A DNA stretch of 64,000 bases from Phymorhynchus buccinoides (GCA_017654935.2 CM065710.1:8912676-8976675), one strand, 5' to 3'; counted from the first letter of the stretch, positions 1-11,795 are shown. Program-made: numbers and translations. Notes: generated from the letters alone by a model not told the origin.

Positions 1-243
1 GTCAGACACTAGTCTCTCTGAAATTCAGGCTGCTCCCACCTGGAGAGTGTGTCACCGCCGGTAGAGCGCCAGAAAAAAACCTACTTTTTAGCATGTGTGT
101 GTTGTGTGACTGAAAGGGGGGTAGGGGCACATTTTGCGGTCACTGGGTTCTTTAATGCGCAGAAACAAGCGCAAGCACACAGGACTTTGGCGTCTCATCC
201 GAAAGACAGCTCTCTCTTTAATACTGGCCCCCCTACTACAGGC
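1..243 (-). repeat. tRNA-derived SINE, family 1, truncated
   Basis: The common SINE tail (TCTCTGAAATTCAGGCTGCTC, CACCTGGAGAG) is followed by a degraded body (CACTGGGTTCTTTAATGCG, GGCGTCTCATCCGAAAGAC). The tRNA-like head is missing. The same copy occurs at 26403-26663, where the tail start is complete. Confidence 0.7.
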
Positions 244-304
244 TAATCTCAACCAATAACAAAAGCCGTTTCAGCAAAGAGCCGGTATATGTGTCGACGT
301 TTAC

Positions 305-406
305 CTGGTAGACGGCAAAGTCTTCGGGCGGCGTGGGCACCTTATACTCGTCGATCAGTTCGTACATGTCCTTCACGATCATCGCCTCTCGCTCCAACGG
401 GTCGAT
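305..406 (-). CDS. DNAH6: DNAH6 exon 12, left copy
   Basis: This is a 102-nt duplicate of 26726-26827 with identical protein (IDPLEREAMIVKDMYELIDE then YKVPTPPEDFAVYQ) and splice sites. Copies of exons 13 and 14 would be expected immediately left of the window if the duplication continues there. Confidence 0.86.
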
Positions 407-435
407 CTGCAATCACACACACACACACAGAGAAA

Positions 436-818
436 ATGCATGGTAGTGGGGGGGCAAAATGAGTTTCGCGGAAGAATATTCAACCGATTCGGCATTTCAT
501 TTGAAAGATGTCGACTCAAACAAAAATGATGAAGTTGGGCGTCAAAATGAAGAAGAAGAAGAAAAAAAAAAAGAAGCACTAGGATCACAAATCTGGAAAC
601 ATGTGGCGTGAGCTAGGCCGCGCACGACTGCTAACGTCGGCAGGAAGTTGCTTGTTCACAAATCTGGTTCCGCGAAGCGATTGCATAGGTTTTAACGTAC
701 GTATTTTTCAGGCACGCGAGCAAATGTTTACCCCGGCTTTATTTTTATTTTTATTTTTTTCTTGCAAATATTTCACTTCCGCGGATTTTCCTCGATTCGC
801 GGAGGTCTACCATGCCTG
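436..818. repeat. GCATGGTAG-terminal inverted-repeat element
   Basis: Starts GCATGGTAGTGGGGG and ends GTCTACCATGC, an inverted pair. The interior has GATTTTCCTCGATTCGCGGA. It belongs to the same family as 18579-19258 and 56137-56657, whose ends read CAGGCATG and CATGCCTG. Non-autonomous, with no coding sequence. The right-copy counterpart is 26858-27245. Confidence 0.55.
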
Positions 819-907
819 ATGGGTGAAAGCACCGTATTTTACGGACTACAAGGTGCACCTCCCAAATTTTATGCAAAATTTTGATTTGTTATTATAGTTT
901 CTTACTA

Positions 908-1469
908 CAGACAAACCTCTACTTTAAGACTTCCAAAATGTCCGGAAAAATCGGTCGTAAATTGGAGGGATCGTATGACGGAGGTTTTCACTGGCAGCCG
1001 TAGAAAGAAAAAGTTCAGCACAGTTCATACTCTCTTCTTCATGCACACATACAATGACATATTAAAACTGGATTTGGGTCTTTCCAACTCCATAGGATTG
1101 TGCAATCGATATTACAGTTTCACTTCGCCGACTTCTGTTAATCACCTCCACTCTCGTCCAAAGTCAGTAGTTTTCTTTTTCAAAGTCAGTGGTTTTCGTG
1201 CTTTTCCTATGCTTTCCGACATCTTTTCTATAACAAGGGAAGCGACTCCGCTTTCAGGCCCTTGACCGTGGTTGTTTCCCTTTGCTCGAAGTCTATGCAG
1301 ACGACAGCAACGGTCGTAAAAACCAACAAAATGGCGGTCGTAAGTCGCGTTTTAGAGGAAGTCGTTTAAGAGAGGTCGTTTACATAGTAAAATGCATCTG
1401 TGCCAACAAATCCGGTCTCAAATGAGAGGTGGTCGCTTAACAGAGAGTCGTAAAATAGGGGGTTGTCTG
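908..1469. mobile_element. TA-flanked MITE, pogo/Tigger-like ends (copy 1)
   Basis: Termini read CAGACAAACCTCTATTTTAA-like and, inverted, CAGACAACCCCCTATTTTAC. A TA precedes the left end. The CAG start and TA duplication fit pogo/Tigger-type elements (inference). Other copies lie at 27337-27896 and 54536-55102, both with TA on each side. Confidence 0.68.
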
Positions 1470-1811
1470 CATTAGTAAAATGCGGACTATAAGCCGCTAC
1501 TTTTCCCCTCAACTTTGGCCCATGCGGCTTATAGACTGACTGTGGATTTGTTTTATATTCTACATTTATCAGTATGATTAAATCTGTTTCCGGTCACATT
1601 CTTCAGCCTATTCTGAGCTTCTTTTGACTCAAAACTGGTTTTGGTAATCAATAGATTCAAATCTCATGTTTAAAGTGTCTGAGGACATTAAATACTCATG
1701 TTCTGATAATAGAATTTCTATATTTGTGTTGGTTTGTGCACATACAATTTTCTCTGCGGCTTATAAACTGGTGCGACTTATACGTGAATAAATACCTAAT
1801 CTTTTACTAAT

Positions 1812-2121
1812 TTAACCCCTTCACTGCCGAGCCCGTTTCCGGTTCCGGGGCAACTATTTGCCAAGCCGTTTTAGGTTGCGGAGTCTATCGCAAACATTTC
1901 TGAATAAAAGTGCATATAACCTATACTTTTTCTGAATGGGAATTGAATATACTATCCTTTGAGAACACTCTCACATGCATTCGAACATACTGCGAAAAGC
2001 GTATGGATAGAAAAAGGGAAACTCTTAGAATAACGCTATGACGGATATTTCCGTGACGGGGCAGTTTATAGGTTACCGGAAGTTGACGGAAATATCCGTG
2101 ACGGGGCGGTGAAGAGGTTAA
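1812..2121. mobile_element. TTAA-flanked piggyBac-like MITE
   Basis: Ends are TTAACCCCTTCACTGCC and the inverted TTAACCTCTTCACCGCC. TTAA on both sides and CCC/GGG termini fit piggyBac-type transposition (inference). A right copy is at 28249-28559. Interior motifs TGACGGATATTTCCGTGACG and GACGGAAATATCCGTGACGG are repeated. Confidence 0.68.
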
Positions 2122-2289
2122 GGGATGCGGCTTATACACAGGTGCGTCTCATAGTCCAGTTTTTACGGTAGTCACATTATAAGGTGCAGGGGTCTCAGTC
2201 TGGGGAAAAAAATATTGTCAAGTAAAATACAGTAAAACATCTTCTCGATCCTCAAAATGACAGGTTTCAATGCTCTCTCTTTCAACCTT

Positions 2290-3566
2290 CCACCCCTCTT
2301 AATTACAAAAATAGGCTGACTGATCGGGACCTTGATTCAGGAAAGTAACAAAGTGGAGACAAACTTCAAAACAAAATGGTTTCTAGTCTGAACCGAGCTC
2401 TCGTTTTCCAAACCCTCCACCCCTACCAATTAAAATGGACCAACCTGCCATCCCTCTGAATCAAAAATGGATTGACACTAATCTGGATGTTGTCCGGGAA
2501 AGTCAGGGAGTGGACAAGCTTCAAACAACAGTCATAATCTCCCCTTTTCGAACCTACCACCCCTACTAATTAAAATGGATTAACCTGCCACCCCTAAAAT
2601 AAAAAATGGACTGACCCTGATCTGGACCTTGTCGAGGAAGGTCAAGGAGTGTTTAACTTCAGCGTGGTGGTGGGGACGGCCTCCAGCCTGAACTGAGCAT
2701 CCTACAACCCGCAACCCCAACAAACAAAAAATGGACAAACCTGCCACCCCTATACCAATCGAAAATGGACTCATCCTGATCTGGACCTCGTCGAGGAAGG
2801 TCAAGGAGTGGACAAACTCCAGCGTGATGGTGGGGATGGCCACCAGCCTGAACTGAGCATCCTACAACCCGCAACCCCTACAAACAAAAAATGGACTAAC
2901 CTGCCACCCCTAACAATGAAAATGGACTGACCCTGATCTGGACCTCATCTAGGAAGGGACAAACTCCAGCGTGGTGGTGGGGACGGCCAAGAGTCTGAAC
3001 TGAGTGTCCTGTAGTTACCATTCTCTTTCCAATCCGCAACCCCTACCAATTAAAATGGATTATACCAATAAAAAATGGACTGACCCTAATCTGGACCTCG
3101 TCGAGGAAGGTGAGGGAGTGGACAAACTCCAGCGTGGTGGTGGGGACGGCCTCCAGCCTGAACTGGGCATCCTACAACCCGCAACCCCTAACAATGAAAA
3201 TAGACCAACCTGCCACCCTTTTTAGTTATTAAAAATGGACCGACCCTGATCTGGACCTCGTCGAGGAAGGTCAGGGAGTGGACAAACTGCAGCGTGATGG
3301 TGGGGACAGCCACCAGCCTAAACTGGGCGTCCTACAACCCGCAAACCCCTACAAACAAAAAATGGACTAAACTGCCACCCCTGACAATGAAAATGGACTG
3401 ACCCTGATCTGAACCTCGTCGAGGAAGGTCAAGGAGTGGACAAACTCCAGCGTGGTGGTGGGGACAGCCAAGAGTCTGAACTGAGCGTCCCGTAGTTACC
3501 ATTCCAATTTCCAACCCGCAACCCCTACCAATTAAAATGGATTATACCAATAAAAAATGGACTGAC
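2290..3566 (-). repeat. Exon 11-derived tandem array (left copy)
   Basis: About eight degenerate units of roughly 160 bp lie just downstream of exon 11. Each holds the last 87 nt of that exon, its donor region and intron containing AAAATGGA. Units at 3085-3171 and 3245-3331 keep an open 29-codon frame (DAQFRL to VQIR) between TTGTAG and AGG/GTCAGT or AGG/GTCGGT. Others are damaged: a stop in the unit near 2700, donor GT changed to AT in the unit near 2770, acceptor CGG in the unit near 3490. Confidence 0.85.
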
Positions 3567-3719
3567 CCTGATCTGGACGTCGTCGAGGAAGGTGAGGGAG
3601 TGGACAAACTCCAGCGTGGTGGTGGGGACGGCTTCCAGCCTGAACTGGGCGTCCTGCAGCTCGGCGATGAGCCGGTCCACCTCTTTGCGGGCCAGCACCG
3701 GCAGCAGGGCGTTGATCAC
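3567..3719 (-). CDS. DNAH6: DNAH6 exon 11, left copy
   Basis: This is a 153-nt duplicate of 30018-30170 with identical protein and phase 0-0 boundaries (GTCCCAG/GTG and AGG/GTCAGT). Downstream lies the same array of 87-nt ghost cassettes (2290-3566). Confidence 0.86.
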
Positions 3720-3839
3720 CTGGGACAGAATCAAACAGAGAGGAAAACATCAATCACTACATAAAGACAGCCGGGCAATGGGTGGATGCCTCGTGCCTCC
3801 ATACGGGGAGCTGGACGACCCCGCCCCCTCCACGCGTCT

Positions 3840-3895
3840 CTCCCCATGGGGATACCGGGTGTGTGTGTGGGGGGAAATCCCCCACCTTCTGAAAG
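3840..3895. repeat. Fragment of GAA-tailed repeat head
   Basis: CCCCATGGGGATACCGGG and CCCCCACCTTCTGAAAGC match the first 55 bp of the repeat at 6546-6862. The rest is absent. A right copy is at 30291-30346. Confidence 0.5.
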
Positions 3896-3898
3896 CTT

Positions 3899-4200
3899 TA
3901 AATAATAATAATAAAGAAAACTTATATAGCGCACATTCCAGGCTAGCTGCTCATGGCGCTTTACAAAAATGTAACCAAATCACATCAATACCCATGCTTG
4001 CACGCACACAAGCACACACACTGACGAACACAGCATATCATTTACATGCGCATGCACACATACATACAGTACATACATACATACATACATACATACGTAC
4101 GTACGTTCGTACATACATACATACATACACACAGACACAAACACACACACACATCCCCACACACATGCATAAGCACATGCCAGCGCGCGCATGCACACAC
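3899..4200. repeat. AAT-led TATAGCGC repeat with CATA microsatellite
   Basis: An AAT run leads into TATATAGCGCACATTCC, GCTAGCTGCTCATGGCG and a CA/CATA/CGTA microsatellite. The same body occurs at 9628-9930 and in the right copy at 30353-30640 and 36361-36690. The tract length differs between copies. Open frames here are simple-repeat artefacts. Confidence 0.65.
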
Positions 4201-4780
4201 ACACTTTCTGTCTCCCACCTTTCCCATGCCATTCCTCATCCGCACACGCTTTCATTCTCACAATCCGATCATGGTGGACAGTAGTGTTCAGAGAATAGAT
4301 GGGTTTTCAGGTTGGTTTTGAAAACTGACAGGGAGTTGGAATGTCTGAGAGACAGAGGGAGTTTGTTCCAAGTAGCTGGGGCCTGAAACGAAAAGGATCT
4401 CTCGCCATAAGTTTTCGTTTTAATTGAGGGAGGCTGTAGAATACGAGAATCAGAAGAAGAACGAAGCCCTCATGGTGACCTCAGTTTCGATTTTTAATCC
4501 AGCCAATGCCTTGGTGCATTATAGTCAAACACAAATACAATGCGGTTTGGAGAGGATATTAAGAAGAAGGGAATTTCAACAATTTGTATTCAGTAACGTG
4601 GCGCCGGCACCAAGCATATTATCAATTATCGGAAAAGAAAAAAAAAAAGATTGGTAAAATATTATTGATTTCAAGGGTAGCTTGGACTGAAAAAAATCGT
4701 ACATGTCTGTAGAATCCAGGGCTGAAATATCACAAATATTTGCCCAAAGAAAAATGAGGATTTTTGCATAAACCCTTGAC
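4201..4780. other. Intron, no recognised element
   Basis: Unique-looking intronic sequence; I see no exon or repeat family in it. Confidence 0.5.
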
Positions 4781-4781
4781 T

Positions 4782-4976
4782 GCCATATAACATATCACGT
4801 ACTGACTTGATGACATCACTGATGACGTCATCAGATGAAGATGGATAACTCTGATATGCTGGCTTTTGCTCTAACACAGTCAAGAGAGTTATATCCCCAG
4901 ACAATTTGGCAGTTGTCCTTTTCATGTCATGATTTGTACAACGATTTTTCCTTTAATTTTCTCTGGCAGTCAAGGG
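4782..4976. mobile_element. Short inverted-repeat element
   Basis: CCCTTGACTGCCA at the left end pairs perfectly with TGGCAGTCAAGGG at the right end, about 195 bp apart. The interior has TGACATCACTGATGACGTCA. The ends resemble the TTAA MITEs, but TTAA is not preserved. A right copy is at 31216-31414. Confidence 0.5.
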
Positions 4977-5104
4977 AAACGCTACATAAAAACAAACATA
5001 TTAAAACTATATAATAGGGTGGAATCTTAACATTTAAAAAAACCCCACACACAGCCAAAAACAAAACAAACAAAAAAAACAAACACAAAAGGGAAGCGAC
5101 TCAC

Positions 5105-5256
5105 GTCCAGACAGCGGAGCGGAGACGGGATTAGCAGCCCTTTCATCTTGGTGGCGTCCACCAGCAGCATTCCGATTGGCCGCGTTTCTTTGATCTTCAC
5201 CGCCATGTTGTGCTGCTTGTGGTATTTGTCCAGGTGCTCTCCGAAGAACGCCACGT
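5105..5256 (-). CDS. DNAH6: DNAH6 exon 10, left copy
   Basis: This is a 152-nt duplicate of 31545-31696 with identical protein (VAFFGEHLDKYHKQHNMAVK to LLIPSPLRCLD) and splice sites. The ATC-rich array of partial copies upstream has about nine units here against about thirteen on the right. Confidence 0.86.
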
Positions 5257-6033
5257 CTGATGGAATCATCATCATCATGATTATTCATCATTTATTATAA
5301 TCATCATTATCATCATCGTAGTCGTCATCGTTATCATCTTTATCATAATCCTCATCATCGTCATCGTAATGATGTGTGCTACTTGTAATTCTTGTCTTAC
5401 GGACCAATATATTGTCATCATCTATATCATCATCATTGTCTTTATCATCGTTATCATTATCATCATCATTATTTATCATCATCATCATCATCGTCATGAT
5501 GTGCTGCTTGTGATTCTTGTCTGACGGACCAATATATTGTCATCATCTATATCATCATCATTATCATCATCATTATTATTTATCATCATCATCATCATCG
5601 TCATGATGTGTGCTGCTTGTGATTCTTGTTGGGGTGCTCTCCATATAATGCCACATCTGATGGAACAATAGATTGTCATCATCATCATCTTTATTATCAT
5701 CATCATCATCATCATTATTTATCATCATCGTCGTCATTGTCAGGTTGTGCTGCTTGTGATTCTTGTTGGGGTGCTCTCCATATAATGCCACATCTGATAG
5801 AACAATAGATTGTCATCATCATCATCTTTATCATCATCATCATTTATCATAATCATCATCATTATTTATCATCATCGTCGTCATCATCATGCTGTGCTGC
5901 TTGTGATTCTTGTTGGGGTGCTCTCCGAATAGCGCCACATCTGATGGGAACAATAGATTGTCATCATCATCATCATCATTTATCATCATCATCATCATCA
6001 TCATCATCAATAGATTTCATCATCATCATCTTT

Positions 6034-6074
<41 letters not shown>

Positions 6075-6344
6075 TATCATCATCGTCATGCTGTGCTGCT
6101 TGTGACACTTATTGGGGTGCTCTCCGAAGAATGCCATGTCTGGCGGAACAATAGATTGTCATTAGCATCATCATCTCATTATCATCATCATCATTATCAT
6201 ATCATCATCAATCATGTTGTGTGCTGCTTGTAACACCACATCATCATTGTCGTCACTGTCATCATTATCATCATCGTCGTCATCGTCATGTTGTGTGCTG
6301 CTTGTAACACCACATCTGATGGGAACAACAGATTGTCGTCACTG

Positions 6345-6379
<35 letters not shown>

Positions 6380-6530
6380 GTCATGTTGTGTGCTGCTTGT
6401 AACGCCACATCTGATGGAACAACAGAATACACGTCATCATCATTGTTATGGCCCTTTACTCAAATGTTATCACATCATCATCATCATCATCAAATCATCA
6501 TCAAACATTTCAACCAAATCGCCAACATCA
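5257..6530 (-). repeat. Exon 10-derived units in ATC microsatellite (left copy)
   Basis: About nine partial copies of the exon 10 acceptor end (TGTTCCATCAG/ATGTGGC, then GCACAAC at the far side), separated by ATC/CAT microsatellite, lie upstream of exon 10. Units at the near end keep GEHPNKNHKQHN; those further away shrink to about 45 bp. All acceptors read CAG. Long His-, Ser- or Asp-rich open frames here are microsatellite artefacts. Confidence 0.82.
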
Positions 6531-6545
6531 TCCTCTCATCATCTC

Positions 6546-6862
6546 CCCCCGTGGGGATACCGGGGGGTCTTTTGTATAAATAGTTCCCCCACCTTCTGGA
6601 AGTTCTGTGCTTGTAACTTCCTCTAATCTGTCACTCTCTTTGACTCTGCCTTTTCCCTTTGCTTACTGTCATCTACTATCTTTCTGCCTTACCGGTCCAT
6701 TCTCCTGCCTTTTTTCACGAAACACTTTCAAAAAGATTTCCTCCAGCCAAAGTCGGACTTGCTGGGCCTAACTATTTCTTAGTTAGGCGCATAACGGCAG
6801 CATGACGCATCTGCGCTCATAATTGACAGGAAACCGTCTGAGCGATCGAAGAAGAAGAAGAT
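6546..6862. repeat. GAA-tailed interspersed repeat
   Basis: About 320 bp, from CCCGTGGGGATACCGGGG through GGGCCTAACTATTTCTTAG to a GAAGAAGAAG tail. Inverted copies lie at 15592-15940 and 42335-42670; a degraded copy is at 62650-63070. I see no clear tRNA boxes, so its class is uncertain. Right copy 33312-33632. Confidence 0.65.
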
Positions 6863-7045
6863 CATCTCATCATGAACATTTTCATGAACATTAACATTAT
6901 CATTATATTTTTTTTCATACTCTTTATCGTCACTGTCATCATCATGGTGGTTATCATCATTATAATTATAGTCATCATCATCATGATGATCACCATTTTC
7001 GCTGTTATCATCATCATCATCATCATCACGTTGTTATATCCATTT
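6863..7045. repeat. ATC microsatellite
   Basis: Imperfect ATC/CAT tract continuing from the GAA tail. Right copy 33633-33800. Confidence 0.7.
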
Positions 7046-7799
7046 CTAGTCCAGGCTCTAATACAGTTCAACAGGTTTTCATGCAGATACACGAGCGAAA
7101 TCAAAACCGCTAAAAAACATTTTTTTCTTATTGACAGTTAGGGGGGAAAAAGAAAAAGAATTCTCATGCAGTCCCTATGAAAATAATGAAACATAAACAA
7201 AAAACAATAACACCATCCAAAGAAGTAGGAATTAAAACATTAAAAACAATAATGAAAACAATTACAAGGACTGTCTTGCTTTGTTAGTCTGTCAGTCTGT
7301 CCGTCTGTCTGTCTGTCGCTCTCTCTCTCTCTCTCAGGCTAAATATTATAAGTATCCCTGTCATTTCAGATACGCTTTACTTATGTCTAATAGAAATCTA
7401 AATGTCTTAACTAATCTAGCTTTGTTTATGTACGAAGCTTTAAAAGCGATTACGTACAGTGAGTAGCTAAAATTTTGCAAGAATATGAATGCTTTAAAAA
7501 AGGAAAAAGAAATCATTTTATGTATCTATGTGTAACCAAATATGTTATTGCATGATTTATGTTTCTATCATTGTGACACCCCCATCAGGAAGGGGCCTAT
7601 ACCTATATCTGATTAAAAAATGTTGTATTCGTATTCATATTCTCTCCCTCTCTCTCTCTTTTGTTATCATGGGCCAGAGGCCTAACAATTAAAATTCCCC
7701 ACTTGTATCCATAGCAATGTCCCACATAACATGTCTCATGACAAAGAGGACGTAAAACATAAACTTTCCAACAATTAAAACATGTTTTACTTTGACTTG
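7046..7799. other. Intron, no gene seen
   Basis: AT-rich intron with a short CTGT/CT run at 7290-7336. No exon, SINE or MITE recognised. Confidence 0.5.
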
Positions 7800-7801
7800 T
7801 G

Positions 7802-7837
<36 letters not shown>

Positions 7838-7857
7838 TTTTTTTAAAAAATCAGTTC

Positions 7858-7921
<64 letters not shown>

Positions 7922-7938
7922 TTTTTTAAAATCAGTTC

Positions 7939-8008
<70 letters not shown>

Positions 8009-8026
8009 TTTTTTAAAATCAGTTCA

Positions 8027-8091
<65 letters not shown>

Positions 8092-8107
8092 TTTTTTAAA
8101 TCAGTTC

Positions 8108-8177
<70 letters not shown>

Positions 8178-8195
8178 TTTTTTAAAATCAGTTCA

Positions 8196-8276
<81 letters not shown>

Positions 8277-8305
8277 TTTTTAAAAGTACAGTTATCTCAG
8301 CTCTC

Positions 8306-8368
<63 letters not shown>

Positions 8369-8401
8369 AAGCACATTTTTTCTCAAAATCAGTTCAGTTT
8401 C

Positions 8402-8451
<50 letters not shown>

Positions 8452-8511
8452 CCTCTCCTCCATTTTTTGAAAGTACAAAAATATCTCAGTACTCTATATA
8501 AGTTTCTCTCT

Positions 8512-8569
<58 letters not shown>

Positions 8570-8631
8570 CCTCTCTCCTCCAGGCTGAAAGTACAAAAAG
8601 CACATATTCTTATCTCAGTACCCTATATAAG

Positions 8632-8690
<59 letters not shown>

Positions 8691-8745
8691 AGTACAAAAA
8701 GCACATATTCTTATCTCAGTACCCTATATAAGTTTCTCTCTCTCT
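7800..8745. repeat. CT satellite with ordered spacers
   Basis: Nine or more long CT runs are separated by short unique spacers. The first group of spacers reads ATCATTTTTTTAAAATCAGT; the second reads GAAAGTACAAAAAGCACATA and CCCTATATAAGTTT. This gives a higher-order unit of about 90-110 bp. The right copy (34578-35480) has the same spacers in a different number and order. Confidence 0.8.
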
Positions 8746-9250
8746 CAATCAACTGATGTTGTGTGTTAAGACCATATTTTATTAGTTTTAGTTTGCTTTA
8801 ATTTTGTATGATCTATTTGTTTGTTTGTGCTAAAGGCAAGTATGAAAAATGGCTACTCTATGTCAATACTTTTACCGTTGTAAAACAAAGGTTCATTATC
8901 ATTATCATGATCTCTCTTTCTCTCTCCAAGGAAAAAATAACACTAAAATGAGACAGTAAAAACATGCAAAACATGCACCGTTGAATTAGTAGCACCGGAA
9001 TTGTAGTATTCAAAGAACTTTCTTGACATGCTTCATACTAGTCACACAAAAAATGTCCCTGCAGTTGCCTGAGGTTTGAACGATAAAAAAAAAGTAGTAA
9101 CACATTTTTACCCTCTTTGCATTCAAGTCTGAAGTAGAGACCACAATCTGTCCAAAATATATATCAAATGAGACATTTCAACGCGAAACAGACAGATACG
9201 CACACAGACACAAATGGAAAAAAAGGAGAAAAAAAAAGGACAAAGATTAT
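8746..9250. other. Intron, no gene seen
   Basis: No exon or repeat family recognised. Right copy 35482-35990. Confidence 0.45.
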
Positions 9251-9257
9251 ACAAGTC

Positions 9258-9600
9258 TGCCTTGGCTTAATTAAGGCTGTGTCAGACCAATTGACATAGG
9301 CTAGAACACCAAGGCTACATCAAAAAGTTGTTATGCTTTATGCATAGTTATGCAGGGAATGTCTTAAGCCATGACAAGCTCCTAGCATAGCATCATCCGT
9401 CTCCAAAATCCTCCGGAAGACGGAGCGTGGCTGCCCACGTGGCGGGGTAATCAAAAAAGATGGTCGCACACGTAATGTTCTCATCCGCAGCTGATGCGTT
9501 TGTACCATAGTGTTCAAGTGATTCGACTGTTGGGATGATCCCTGGAGTCTTTTAGCCAGGGTAAGCCAACCAACAACAACATACAGCCAAGTAAAAACCA
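9258..9600 (-). repeat. GTT-tailed interspersed repeat
   Basis: Full-length member on the minus strand: GGGATGATCCCTGGAGTC, GCGGGGTAATCAAAAA and GTGGCTGCCCACGTGG, continuing into GACAAGCTCCTAGCATAG. Other copies: 14735-14905, 24957-25127, 51340-51510, 52483-52800 and 57290-57470. Some carry a GTT run at the end. Right copy 35999-36310. Class unknown. Confidence 0.65.
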
Positions 9601-9627
9601 ATAATGGACAGTCTCGAGGATTTTAGT

Positions 9628-9930
9628 GCGAGTAATAATAATAATAATAATAAAGCAAGCTTATATAGCGCACATTCCAGGCTAGCTGCTCATGGCGCTT
9701 TACAAAAAAATACATTTAACCAAATCACATCAATACCTATGCTCGCACGCACACAAGCACACACACTGGCGAACACAGCATATCATTTACGTACGCATGC
9801 ACACATACATACATATGTACGTGCGTATGCACATACAGACAGACAGACACACACACAGACCTATGCCTACACACGCACGAGCACACACACACGCGCATGT
9901 ACGCAAATATGCGCATATGCACAAGCACAT
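9628..9930. repeat. AAT-led TATAGCGC repeat
   Basis: Same family as 3899-4200, followed by a CA/CATACA microsatellite. Right copy 36361-36690, where the CA tract is longer. Confidence 0.65.
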
Positions 9931-10147
9931 GCCAGCGTGTGATGATGATGAAGAACTAAACAAAGGCAACACAAGTGACAAGTGATTCAAAATGTAATGA
10001 ACATTGGCATAAGACCATGAGTGCCTCTACAAAATTCCTGGTAAACCCGAAAAGCAGGGGTCCAGAGGCCCGCTTTGTGACCATGTCCCCATCGGGTTTC
10101 AGGGGCAGTGTCCCCGAATCTGAAGGAAAAATGATGTTTGGTATTTG

Positions 10148-10571
10148 GTATATTCTAGTCACAGATATTTATCTCTGTGAAATTTGGGCTGCTCTCCCCC
10201 AGAGAGCGCGTCGCTGCAAGTGCAGCACCTATCCCCCCCCCCCCCCTTTATTTTTTTTATTTTTTGTGTGGGGGGTTTAGGAGGGGAGGGAGGCTGACTT
10301 GTCAAAAATTAGCTACCAATTTGGTCATACCAGGCAGCGGGATTTCTCCCTGCTCTTACCGACTTTTCATTGCCGTGGGATTTTTACGTGCGTAAAGCGT
10401 GCGGGTCAGACTAGCTTTAAGTCCCTTTCCGAAGGACTCGACGTTCAGTTTGATTTTCCAGTTGAACTAGAAAGAAAGGGGTGAGGCCGGGATTCAAAAC
10501 CCGGGTCACTCACGCTGCAGTCACGCATTGAATTTGGCAGGCGAACATCTTAACCACTCTGCCACCTCGAT
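10148..10571 (-). repeat. tRNA-derived SINE, family 2
   Basis: Read on the minus strand, it begins at the 10571 end with a tRNA-like head, GGTGGCAGAGTGGTTAAG (A-box-like), and a B-box-like GTTTTGAATCCCGG. It then has CCCTTTCTTTCTAGTTCAAC, CACGGCAATGAAAAGTCGG and the common tail CAGAGATAAATATCTGTGAC. Right copy 36893-37321. Confidence 0.75.
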
Positions 10572-11520
10572 CCTTCCTTTTCAAGGGATTTATCACGATC
10601 TCTTTGAAGCAAAGGACAAAGCTAAGGTATAACAAGTGCTGTTGGGAACAAATTATGGGATGTGAGAAAGGGAAGTTGATCCTTAATTTTTAAAAAACCA
10701 AAAACCAACAGCTGAAATTCAGGCAGAGGCCATTGCAATATATATAAAAAAATTAATTCAGACAGATAGCCTAAAGAGAAGCACCCATGAAAGATGCAAT
10801 AAACAAAAAGACCAATGAGCGATTTACAGTATGACCATCAAGAGGCAACACCAACAAAAAAGGCAATGACGGCACAAAAAACTAATTAACATCATTTACA
10901 TGGAATAGTGATAATCTGTGGAACAATCAAATAAAATGACATAAATGTATGATCCAATCAAACTGTTGACATTCAGTGATGCTACTAACAAACAATAAGT
11001 GATTTTCACTGTAATAAAATAAATTATTTTCATTCAAACTGGAGAAAAAAACCCAACAGAGTTCATCGTTCAAATTTTCTTTCCGTGACAAGAAAAAAAA
11101 GCAAAGTGATTTTTTTTTAAATTCTTATTATCCATGCTAATTTGTAGAAGTGAGAATCGTGTAAAGCACTGAACATGCACAGTGATGTGAAATCACCACA
11201 CACATCAATTCACAATACTCTACCTCCAATGGAAAGAAACTACCAGGTTTCCCGTTCATACTCACTGACAGAGACAATTTGAGAAAGAAAGACCAAAAAA
11301 AGTCATGGCATCAATATCATATTTACTGTGTGGTGAACGTATTATTGGTTTACAACTGATTTTTTTCTTTTTACTGTCTCGGTCTCTGCACAATACAAAC
11401 AAGCACACCATTACACATCCATAAACATTCACACACACACACACTTAAACTTTCTCTCTCTGTCCCTCTCCCAGAGCTTCAGCCTGCTTTCAAACGTCAT
11501 GGGTCACATGTAGCAAACAA
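10572..11520. other. Intron, no gene seen
   Basis: AT-rich intron, nearly identical in the right copy (37322-38270). No exon or known repeat recognised. Confidence 0.5.
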
Positions 11521-11529
11521 GGGGTCAAT

Positions 11530-11585
11530 ATGGAGGGGGGGTGTGGAGGGAGGGGGGGGAGAGGAGGGGGGGGGGGGGGGGAGGA
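11530..11585 (+). repeat. G-rich homopolymer tract
   Basis: Long G runs broken by single A or T. The right copy at 38277-38333 differs in length, as expected for polymorphic or poorly sequenced G runs. G-quadruplex potential is inference. Confidence 0.7.
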
Positions 11586-11795
11586 CCCACAGGTTACCCA
11601 TACAATTCAGGAGTCGACATTTAGAATGTGTGTGTAATGGGTGCGCTTGCTTTGCTGCACAGGCACAAGTTTCTGGGTCTGTTTAACACTTTATGTCCGT
11701 GTGTGTGTGTGTGTTTGTCAAGGTGTGTGTGTGTGTTTGTGAAGGAGTGTGTGTGTGTTTGTGTCTTTGAATGTAAGCATTTATAGATTATAAAC

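Larger units (their letters stand above)
831..2233. mobile_element. Nested MITE cluster
   Basis: The outer element begins ACCGTATTTTACGGACTA and ends GTAAAATACAGT, an imperfect inverted pair of the family that is intact at 13108-13438. Inside it are a TA-flanked MITE (908-1469), sequence of a related family with GCGGCTTATA motifs, and a TTAA-flanked MITE (1812-2121). The counterpart on the right is 27262-28676. No open reading frame of note. Confidence 0.65.

Noticed and set aside
7782..8099. Ser-Leu repeat protein
   Set aside because: CT dinucleotide repeats translated; no supporting gene structure.
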